A stretch of DNA of 36,557 bases from positions 1-36,557 of the forward strand of contig JAQVCW010000034.1 in assembly GCA_028689585.1 (NCBI GenBank), written 5' to 3'. The translations under genes were made by a program, and so were the position numbers. Numbering within the stretch: the stretch's first letter is position 1; every line of letters starts with the position of its first letter. This document shows positions 22,528 to 29,017 of the stretch, one piece after another. The stretch is from Lachnospiraceae bacterium (GTDB lineage Bacteria; Bacillota; Clostridia; Lachnospirales; Lachnospiraceae). A model generated the notes under the pieces. That model had not been told where the DNA came from. It did not search any database and worked only from the letters and a program-made list of their open reading frames with translations.

Positions 22528-23562
22528 TCATTTGTCAATATTTTTATATACCTTTACCGATTTTCTTTCTATAAACGTGGGGGCAATTAGATAAGTATTA
22601 CCTTTTTCAATTTCCGTTTCTTCTTCCAGATAACTCAGCAGTAATTCACAGGCTTTTTTCCCCATTGTCTCACCTGATTGCCTGATTGTTGTTAATGGTA
22701 CCAGCATTGCCTCGGAAATAGGATCATCGTCAAAACCTATCAGTGAAATATCTTCCGGTACTCTGAGACCGCACTCGCTTATCGCACGATAAGCTCCCAA
22801 AGCCATTCTGTCATTTCCGGCAAAAATAGCCGTAATATTTTGTTTCAGCAGTTTTTTTGCCCCTGTATATCCGGACTCAACTGAGAAATCGCCATTTACA
22901 ATATAGTTTTCCTCTAATTGTATGCCATGTTCAACAAGTTTTTCCAGAAACCCTTCTGTCCGTTTTGCAAAATAGGGGGTTCCTGTAACATGTCCTATTT
23001 TACGGTGTCCGCACTTAAGCAAATACTCTGCAGCCATCCTGCCTCCCATTTTATTATCCAGTCCTACAAAATCAAAGTGCATTCCATGCATCTCACGTTC
23101 AACTAAAATGATAGGTACATTGCACTGGTGCATGGCGTGATATATCGTTTCGTAATATTGCTCACGTTTTTCATCAATTTCACTTGGCAGTAATATAATA
23201 AGTCCATCTATACATCGACTTTGCATAGCCTTGAGATAATTTAAAAATAAAGAAGCACTCTCTTCGCAATTACACAAAAATAACGCATAATCGTTCATCT
23301 GTGCTATTTTTTCCACGCTTGCCGCTATCCTTGGGAACAATGGGTTTGTCAAATTAGGTAATATCAATCCTATCGTTTTTGTCTTTCTGGTTGCAAGTGA
23401 AACCGCTATTCTGTTACAGGAAAACTTGTATTTATCAGCTATATCCAAAACCTTTCTTCTGGTTTTCTCAGATATACGGGCTGTTCTTCCATTTAGGATC
23501 AAAGAAACAGTAGCTTCCGATACTCCTGCTTCCGTTGCTATCATTTTTGCAGTAACTCTCAT
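22528..23562 (-). CDS. LacI-family transcriptional regulator of the ABC/ARH/IUNH operon
   Basis: A 344-residue repressor. The N-terminal LacI helix-turn-helix is MIATEAGVSEATVSLILNGR with hinge KVLDIADKYKFSCNRIAVSLAT, followed by the periplasmic-binding-like effector domain starting KTIGLILPNLTNPLF. The start is set at the ATG at 23562 with AGGGG upstream; the frame extends to 23613 through leader repeat copy B, which is unlikely to be translated. Its stop lies 28 bases before operator 2, and the two operators make it the evident local regulator. The inducer is presumably the imported sugar or riboside. Confidence 0.94.
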   Translation of the reverse strand: MRVTAKMIATEAGVSEATVSLILNGRTARISEKTRRKVLDIADKYKFSCNRIAVSLATRKTKTIGLILPNLTNPLFPRIAASVEKIAQMNDYALFLCNCEESASLFLNYLKAMQSRCIDGLIILLPSEIDEKREQYYETIYHAMHQCNVPIILVEREMHGMHFDFVGLDNKMGGRMAAEYLLKCGHRKIGHVTGTPYFAKRTEGFLEKLVEHGIQLEENYIVNGDFSVESGYTGAKKLLKQNITAIFAGNDRMALGAYRAISECGLRVPEDISLIGFDDDPISEAMLVPLTTIRQSGETMGKKACELLLSYLEEETEIEKGNTYLIAPTFIERKSVKVYKNIDK

Positions 23563-23581
23563 ACATATACCCCTATTTTGA

Positions 23582-23623
23582 ACATCAGCCCATCCTGAAT
23601 TTGCCTGCGGCAAATGGACTGAC
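23582..23623 (-). repeat. Structured 5' leader repeat, copy B
   Basis: In the mRNA sense, outer stem GTCAGTCCAT / ATGGGCTGAT (10 pairs, two G-U) encloses the perfect inner hairpin ATTTGCC-GCA-GGCAAAT. GATGTTC follows, then the LacI ribosome binding site. It is the closest relative of copy A; one inner pair differs as G-C here against U-G there. Confidence 0.82.
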
Positions 23624-23630
23624 GCTGCAT

Positions 23631-23655
23631 GTCAGGTTTTCACAGAAAGCCTGAC
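23631..23655 (-). other. Second leader hairpin upstream of lacI-type gene
   Basis: GTCAGG (23631-23636) and CCTGAC (23650-23655) pair, and the stem can extend by TTTT/AAAG inward. It immediately precedes repeat copy B in the transcript, so the LacI mRNA would start with two tandem hairpins. It has no T run and does not look like a terminator. Confidence 0.5.
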
Positions 23656-23726
23656 GCAATCTTTATGCAAACACCCTTTGATCAGTTTTATCATTTGCAG
23701 ATCATACTAAAACCAGTATATTGACA

Positions 23727-24689
23727 CTACATATTCTGCAAAACACGTTCTACGTTTTTATAAAATATACATTCAACTTCCTCTGCCGTAAAACCTGCTT
23801 TTTGCAATGCAGCAGCCAGATATCCATAATCCTGTGGTCCTTCTAATGCCAATTTCCCGGAAATTCCATCAAAATCACTTCCTAAGGCCACTGTATCTTT
23901 TCCGCCTTTTGAATAAATATGTTTAATGTGCTCTATTAAATCACTCATTGAGCTTTCATGACAATTCATCCTCAAAAACTCAGGACACTGATTTATTCCA
24001 ATAACTCCTCCAGAACTTCCTATTGCCTGAATCATATCATCCGTCAAATTTCTGGGATGATTACATAGTGATCTGGAGTTCGAATGACTTGCAACAAATG
24101 GCTTTCGGCTTATGGATGCCACATCCCAAAAGCCACCGTCTGACAGATGACTCACATCAATCAGTATTCCAAGTCTGTTCATCTCCTCTAATGCCTCTTT
24201 TCCAAAAGCAAAAAGGCCTTTCTCCCGGATTGAAGGATCAAAGCTATTTGGATATCCAAAACAATTCATATGATTCCAGGTTAACGTAACCAGTCTTATT
24301 CCAAGCTGATAATACTCCTCAAATTTTTCCATTCTGCCGTCAACAAAACGGCCATCTTCAATTGTTAGAAATGCACTGATTTTTCCTTCTGAATAATTCT
24401 TCTGCATCTCTAAATAGGAACCGGCAAAGGCAATCGTATCGTCATGCCGCTTCAAAGTGTTCTTTAATATTTTAACCAGTTCCACAATATAACTATCATC
24501 ATCTTGGACTACCTGAACTTCACCGGTGACAGGCTGCAGAAAAACAGCAAAAAATTGAGCCTTTGCAGATCCTTGCTGCAGCCTTTTTACATCAAGCATC
24601 GTCTTCGATAAATCATAAATATCATCTTTGCGGCCTTCCCACGCATGCATCAGTGTATCACAATGCATATCAATAAAAGGTATTGGCAT
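23727..24689 (-). CDS. Membrane dipeptidase (peptidase family M19)
   Basis: A 320-residue zinc-dependent dipeptidase of the renal dipeptidase family. Visible metal-site features are FIDMHCDTL (His9, Asp11), the acidic ligand in LTIEDGRFV, DVSHLSDGG, ASHSNSRSLCNHPRN and LGSDFDG. The family hydrolyses dipeptides, including those with D-residues, and sometimes other amide or lactone substrates. No signal peptide is seen, so it is probably cytoplasmic. It is the first gene of the region, 164 bases before the LacI gene and in the same direction. Its link to the ABC/ARH/IUNH genes is only positional. Confidence 0.92.
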   Translation of the reverse strand: MPIPFIDMHCDTLMHAWEGRKDDIYDLSKTMLDVKRLQQGSAKAQFFAVFLQPVTGEVQVVQDDDSYIVELVKILKNTLKRHDDTIAFAGSYLEMQKNYSEGKISAFLTIEDGRFVDGRMEKFEEYYQLGIRLVTLTWNHMNCFGYPNSFDPSIREKGLFAFGKEALEEMNRLGILIDVSHLSDGGFWDVASISRKPFVASHSNSRSLCNHPRNLTDDMIQAIGSSGGVIGINQCPEFLRMNCHESSMSDLIEHIKHIYSKGGKDTVALGSDFDGISGKLALEGPQDYGYLAAALQKAGFTAEEVECIFYKNVERVLQNM

Positions 24690-24758
24690 GAGCTTTCCCT
24701 CATCTTTCCTGAAATCTGCAGATATCAGATAATATATCTTATTTCCATCATGTGGAAA

Positions 24759-24787
24759 ATCATATCATAAAAATAATAGAAAGTCTA
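24759..24787 (-). promoter_or_regulatory. Candidate promoter of the dipeptidase gene
   Basis: On the reverse strand TAGACT (24787-24782) and TATGAT (24764-24759) are 17 bases apart, each a fair match to sigma-A elements. The start codon is about 70 bases downstream. The rest of 24690-24924 holds no gene. Confidence 0.5.
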
Positions 24788-24924
24788 CTCAAGGCTGTTC
24801 TGCTCCTGGCTTCTCGTTTCTTAAAGGCATTATCGAACTTGACTATTTTCAATCAGTCTTTCTCCCATACAGGATTTTCTTCCCCCAGGAACGTTGTGAA
24901 ATATAAAAGCTTCTTTTATTCTTC

Positions 24925-25482
24925 TTATATCAGAAGATTATGTCCTTTTTCACAGATTTCATAAATTTCGTCTCTCTTCTCTTCAATCAGCGGATCCAGT
25001 TCCCGGGATTTTTTTAGTACTATTTTACGGTATGCAAAATAAGGCAGTGCCCATCCCGCAAATCCGGGGATTGCCAGTACGATACATAGCAGGATACGCG
25101 GCGGTTCATGAGTAACCGCAAAGGTTGAACATGCAATAAATGCAGTTCCCAAGATGCCGATTATCAGGGCAATCATGGTCGCAGTGCTTGTTTTCGATGC
25201 TTCCAGAGAACTGATTTGATTGAAACAATCCTCAAAATGTCTCTGCAGCCTTGTAAGCTCTGCCTTATTCATGATTTTCCGGTCTCTTTTCAGACGGATC
25301 ACAGATTTTCCGGGTTTATCGCCTGCTGCCGGCGTGTACTGTCTCTCATCTATTTCCCAGCCAAAGTTCTCATATCCATCCAGATAAAACGACACCTGGT
25401 TTTTATCTACCACCAGTTCTTTATATTCATATCCGATATAGCCCCGGCTTGTTTCATTGATTTCGCCCATATTCAAATGCAT
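24925..25482 (-). CDS. Membrane protein of unknown function linked to a two-component system
   Basis: A 185-residue protein. The first ~90 residues are soluble and charged (GYIGYEYKELVVDKNQVSFYL, then a coiled-coil-like LTRLQRHFEDCFNQISSLEAS). Two adjacent membrane helices follow (MIALIIGILGTAFIACSTFA and ILLCIVLAIPGFAGWALPYFA), then a charged tail. I do not recognise a named family. It follows the kinase gene after 45 bases in the same direction and is probably cotranscribed. Two starts are possible: ATG at 25482, directly abutting GAGGAG, or the in-frame ATG at 25470 with a 12-base gap from it. The short AT-rich stem after the gene (near 24905-24921) may act as a weak terminator. Confidence 0.7.
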   Translation of the reverse strand: MHLNMGEINETSRGYIGYEYKELVVDKNQVSFYLDGYENFGWEIDERQYTPAAGDKPGKSVIRLKRDRKIMNKAELTRLQRHFEDCFNQISSLEASKTSTATMIALIIGILGTAFIACSTFAVTHEPPRILLCIVLAIPGFAGWALPYFAYRKIVLKKSRELDPLIEEKRDEIYEICEKGHNLLI

Positions 25483-25527
25483 CTCCTCTTCTTCTATGCT
25501 CTTTTCCTGCTCAGGCCGGTCGGACTA

Positions 25528-26634
25528 TCACGAAAGATCATCGGATGCCTGCAAATCATGCAGAACATTGTTTGACGATCCGGGCAGCGTCACGATAAAT
25601 GTGGAACCTGCTCCCACTTCACTTTTTACCGTGATATCACCGCCCGATAACTGTAAGATACGAAGCACTAATGCCATTCCAAGGCCATTTCCCTCTGTCG
25701 CATGGCTGGTATCTCCCTGATAAAATTTATCAAAGATATGATTGATCGTGGTCTGATCCATTCCGCAGCCGGTATCCGAAACAGAGAATTTCACGTTCTG
25801 TTCCTCCAAAACTTCTTTTATGGTAATTTTTCCGCCCTGATCCGTAAACTTTACTGCATTGCTGAGCAGATTGTTCCACACGAGCTCCAGAAGGCTTGGA
25901 TCTGCCTCAACGTAGACCCGGTCCTCTATGTCAATATCCAGTTCGATCTGCTTTGCTTCCCATTTCTCTTCAAACTGCACAATACAGTTACAGAATTGTT
26001 CACAGACATCATATATTTCCTGATCCGGCTGTATCTTCTGTTTCTCCAGACGGTTCATCTTCAGGATGTTGGTAATCAGATCAGACATTTTTCTTGTATA
26101 GCTAAGAATTACCTCAATCGCTTCCTGCTGTTCCTCAGATAAGTCACCTTTTGTCAGCAGCAATTGTGCATTATTGGAAATAACGGACAGGGGCGTCTTC
26201 ATCTCATGGGAGACATTGGAAAAAAAGTCTGTTTTCAATGTCTCCACACTTCCAAGCTCCTCCACCATCTTGTTAAAATCCATAATCATAACATCCAGAT
26301 AATCCATGTTTTCAGAGGTATGTAATAGCGGCACGTATACAGAAAAGTCCCCATGTGCTACTGCATCCGTTGCTTTTGCCAGTTCCTTCATTGGTATTTC
26401 ATAGGCTTTTCTAATCTGCCATGCGGTAAAGACCGTGAAACCACCGGCAATTAAAATCCAATAGCAGATCACGATCGTTGTTTTGGCCACACCGCCAAGG
26501 CTGCTGCCCCAATCAGTTTCATTAAAAAATGTTACAATCCCCGTATGAATTCCACCCACCAATAATATAACAAAAAACGTCATAAGAAAAATGATCACCG
26601 GGAAATGTGAATTCCTTACCCCTTTTGTTTTCAT
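25528..26634 (-). CDS. Sensor histidine kinase (HisKA, OmpR-type partner)
   Basis: A 368-residue membrane kinase. Two helices (FPVIIFLMTFFVILLVGGIH and TTIVICYWILIAGGFTVFTA) flank a very short external loop of about 20 residues. A HAMP segment follows (AYEIPMKELAKATDAVAHGDF), then the H box FSNVSHEMKTPLSVI with His at about 143, N box NNLLSNAVKF, G1 VSDTGCGMD, and G2 EGNGLGMALVLRI. The tiny sensing loop suggests detection within the membrane or through a partner protein. The ATG at 26634 has CGGAGG upstream. It follows its response regulator gene after 56 bases containing a short hairpin repeat. Confidence 0.92.
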   Translation of the reverse strand: MKTKGVRNSHFPVIIFLMTFFVILLVGGIHTGIVTFFNETDWGSSLGGVAKTTIVICYWILIAGGFTVFTAWQIRKAYEIPMKELAKATDAVAHGDFSVYVPLLHTSENMDYLDVMIMDFNKMVEELGSVETLKTDFFSNVSHEMKTPLSVISNNAQLLLTKGDLSEEQQEAIEVILSYTRKMSDLITNILKMNRLEKQKIQPDQEIYDVCEQFCNCIVQFEEKWEAKQIELDIDIEDRVYVEADPSLLELVWNNLLSNAVKFTDQGGKITIKEVLEEQNVKFSVSDTGCGMDQTTINHIFDKFYQGDTSHATEGNGLGMALVLRILQLSGGDITVKSEVGAGSTFIVTLPGSSNNVLHDLQASDDLS

Positions 26635-26658
26635 AAAAACCTCCGGCGCCTGCAGCAA

Positions 26659-26680
26659 AAACGCAAAAGCGTTCTTGAAT
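26659..26680 (-). repeat. Short hairpin repeat (TTCAAGAACGC family), copy 1
   Basis: A 22-bp unit, in reverse orientation, that includes TTCAAGAACGC followed by TTTTGCGTTT and can fold as AACGC-TTTT-GCGTT. Related units lie at 27550-27571 (diverged) and 28948-28969 (two differences). It sits between the regulator and kinase genes. Confidence 0.5.
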
Positions 26681-26690
26681 TTTTATACCC

Positions 26691-27362
26691 TTATTTTAAT
26701 ACAGACTTATAGCCTAAGCCTCTCACCGTCCTGATTTCAAATCCATCGCACTCCGAGAATTTATCGCGCAGCTTTGTAACATATACATCCACCGCCCGAA
26801 GGCTTGTCTCAGTATCCACGCCCCAAAACTCATCCATAAGCTGTGCTCTGGTAAATGTCTTATTGGGATAAGCTAACAGCTTGTACAAAATATGAAACTC
26901 CCTGGTGGTAACCGCAAGCTCCTCTTCATTTACATGGGCTGTCATTGCATCTGCATCCATCATTAGATTCCCGACGGCCAGTCTCCGTTCCATTTTCACA
27001 TTGGCTCTTCGTAAAAGTGCGCGCACACGTAGGATCAATTCTTCCAGGTCTGCGGGTTTGACCATATAGTCATCCACGCCGAGATGAAATCCCTTCCGCT
27101 TGGATGGAAGATCATCTTTTGCCGACAGGAACAAAATAGGAATATTCCGATTCAGCTTACGAACCGTCTGCGCAAATTCAAAGCCATCCACTTCCGGCAT
27201 CATGATATCTGAGATGATCAGTTCAAAGAGATTGTTATACATCGCTTCATATCCAGCCTCTGCGCTTAACACTCCAAAAGCCTGAAATCCACTGTTATTC
27301 AAAAAAGAGCACACTGTTTTATTTAATGCCGCGTCATCGTCTACTACTAATATATTAATCAA
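26691..27362 (-). CDS. Response regulator, OmpR/PhoB family, TTG start
   Basis: A 223-residue regulator with receiver motifs VVDDDAA, phospho-acceptor Asp at about 52 in IISDIMMPEVDG and Lys in MVKPADLEE. A winged-helix domain follows, ending IRTVRGLGYKSVLK. The start is a TTG at 27362 with AGGAAGG six bases upstream; no ATG in frame would give an intact first beta strand. It precedes its cognate kinase. Its targets are unknown; the metallopeptidase-like gene upstream and the small membrane protein downstream are the nearest candidates. Confidence 0.92.
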   Translation of the reverse strand: MINILVVDDDAALNKTVCSFLNNSGFQAFGVLSAEAGYEAMYNNLFELIISDIMMPEVDGFEFAQTVRKLNRNIPILFLSAKDDLPSKRKGFHLGVDDYMVKPADLEELILRVRALLRRANVKMERRLAVGNLMMDADAMTAHVNEEELAVTTREFHILYKLLAYPNKTFTRAQLMDEFWGVDTETSLRAVDVYVTKLRDKFSECDGFEIRTVRGLGYKSVLK

Positions 27363-27715
27363 ATAATACCTTCCTCTCTTTCGTTTCTATGGCATGGGAT
27401 GGCCCAAGGATTTTGCTTCTATCTTTCATAGCATAACACAGGATTGTTTCAGAATTGTTTATTTTTAGTGTTTTCCTGCAAATTCTGGCGCTGATGATAC
27501 CGTCAGAAAGATCCATACCCTTCCGTTTTGTATGGAAAAAGTCCGGGCTGTTCAAGAACGCCCCTGCATTTTGCCACAAGGCACGCATCATGCTTCGCAT
27601 GACATGCTCTGCGCGCCTCTGCATCTGCGTTCCACTTCGGTCGTTGCCAAACAAGTGCCACCGGCGCTTAGCAACCGCCGGTGGCTTTATGAATTTACTT
27701 CCGAAAACTATGATT
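27363..27715. other. 353-base stretch without a supported gene
   Basis: This stretch holds the hairpin at 27657-27685, a diverged TTCAAGAACGC repeat at 27550-27571, and a weak extended -10-like TGCTATGAA (reverse strand, -10 at 27430-27425) that could start the regulator/kinase transcript. A 99-codon reverse-strand frame crosses it but has no ribosome binding site or family resemblance. Confidence 0.5.
27657..27685. terminator. GC-rich hairpin after the metallopeptidase-like gene
   Basis: GCCACCGGCG pairs perfectly with CGCCGGTGGC across a nine-base loop, 31 bases after the gene's stop. The T-rich tracts on either side are weak (CTTTAT on plus, CACTTGTTT on minus), so it may terminate inefficiently or protect the 3' end. 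Confidence 0.6.
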
Positions 27716-28708
27716 TTACTGGTTGCTTACATATTTCAGGATCGCCTCTATCATTTCCGGGTTGGAATATCCCCCGCCATTCTCGCCCTGCAGCCCGTAG
27801 GTCATCGCAAAAGAAAAATTATCAGCCAGACATTCTTCCGGATCGACCACATAGCCTGTGTTTTCCCCAAAAATCTCATCGAAATTTGATGCCTGGGCCT
27901 TTGTATAATACACATCCGAACCATCTGTCGGCACAAGCACTGGAATTCCATGTTGGAAAAAGCTTTCCCCCTGCTGTTCAAAATGCTGTGTAACAATGAA
28001 GGCAATAAAGCAGTCCACCGGTTTCCCGTTGATCAGGAAGGTGGCATAAGCGTTATGATTTTCCACATCGGGATTACTGATAAAATAATCAGAAACGGAT
28101 GGCGGCAGTTCAAAGTTTTCCTGCTGTACTGTAAAATGAATCACGCTGTACATGGATGCCCTGAACTCCGGGCTGCATCGGGTCAGGCAGTGAAAGATCT
28201 CATGCCACAGGATGCATTCTGCATAGGAGGCGGCCGCCTCGTCCTCAGACGCAAGCAATTCCATCAACCCATCGCCCAAAAAAATACAGGTTCCATGGGT
28301 GTAGGCAACGCTTCCGCCCTCCTCGTTCTGCGTTGTTTTGACGAAGACAATCTGCTCCATAGCGGGCAATGTATAACCCTGGTCCGCCATGGTCTTCTCC
28401 ATATTGGCCATATGAGCATCGATCACAGCTTTTTCGTCCTGTGAGATCTCCAAAACCTGGGCCGCGGCATAAGCCTGGTATTCTTCCATGGTTGCACCCT
28501 GTTTCTGCATCCGATAATCCAAATCGTCCTGACTGTACCCTGCATAATATGCCGTATTACCAAGCAGCAGTTTCTTGCCTTCCTCCATAGATGCATAACG
28601 GTAATCAAAATCACCGTCCCGGGTATTTGCTTTACACTGCCCCACCCCTGTCATAAGAACAATCACCAGTGCCAAAATCGCCGCAATATTCCATTTTCTT
28701 CTGCTCAT
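27716..28708 (-). CDS. Exported putative zinc metallopeptidase (HExxH)
   Basis: A 330-residue protein beginning MSRRKWNIAAILALVIVLMT, an export signal that ends GVGQCKA; the Cys might be lipidated, but the lipobox is imperfect. The motif AECILWHEIFHCLT supplies a HEIFH zinc-binding site, and EECLADNFSF about 120 residues further on offers a possible third Glu ligand, so a secreted or surface metallopeptidase is likely. The rest is not like a family I can name. Start at 28708 (AGGAGG); an in-frame ATG at 28759 also has GGAGGG but would bury the signal sequence. It precedes a two-component system in the same direction and has the 43-bp promoter-like repeat upstream. Confidence 0.75.
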   Translation of the reverse strand: MSRRKWNIAAILALVIVLMTGVGQCKANTRDGDFDYRYASMEEGKKLLLGNTAYYAGYSQDDLDYRMQKQGATMEEYQAYAAAQVLEISQDEKAVIDAHMANMEKTMADQGYTLPAMEQIVFVKTTQNEEGGSVAYTHGTCIFLGDGLMELLASEDEAAASYAECILWHEIFHCLTRCSPEFRASMYSVIHFTVQQENFELPPSVSDYFISNPDVENHNAYATFLINGKPVDCFIAFIVTQHFEQQGESFFQHGIPVLVPTDGSDVYYTKAQASNFDEIFGENTGYVVDPEECLADNFSFAMTYGLQGENGGGYSNPEMIEAILKYVSNQ

Positions 28709-29017
28709 TTTTCCTCCTGTCCCAATTCTTGGACTTCCATTTCGTAAAATAACTTTCATCTGTGAATATCCCTCCGTTTCAAATCCCTTATCATGATTAT
28801 GTCATATAATTGCCCTGCTTTTGGGCAATTGCCTGCGCAAAGCGCAAACGCGTTTTTTTGCATTTTCTGCATGCGCTTTGTTCTTAGTAAGAATTATAGC
28901 ATTTTCCGTTCTGATGTTCTACATCATTTCCTTTTCAGCGCATAGGGATTCAAGAACGCTGCTGCGTTTAATTATTTTTCCACTATTGCACTCCCGCCCC
29001 GTAACGTCAAGCTTTCC
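28709..29017. other. Structured leader/intergenic region with stacked hairpins
   Basis: Between the BceB-like stop and the metallopeptidase-like start lie a TTCAAGAACGC repeat (28948-28969), the 43-bp repeat (28893-28935), a 9-bp stem CAAAGCGCA / TGCGCTTTG (28838-28880) and a perfect 8-bp stem AATTGCCC / GGGCAATT (28808-28830). If transcription begins at the repeat, the mRNA leader is about 180 bases and strongly folded. No terminator for the BceB-like gene was seen. Confidence 0.55.
28893..28935 (-). repeat. 43-bp perfect repeat, copy 1, with extended -10 box
   Basis: This segment is identical over 43 bases to 33949-33991. On the reverse strand it contains the dyad GATGT-AGA-ACATC and ends in TGCTATAAT, a perfect extended -10 element. 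It is oriented toward the metallopeptidase-like gene, 185 bases away. Confidence 0.85.

Noticed and set aside
23563-23613. N-terminal extension of the LacI regulator
   Set aside because: It is translated from leader repeat copy B; LacI proteins start just before the helix-turn-helix, as at 23562.
27355-27654. 99-codon reverse-strand frame upstream of the response regulator
   Set aside because: No ribosome binding site, overlap with the regulator start, and no recognisable motif.
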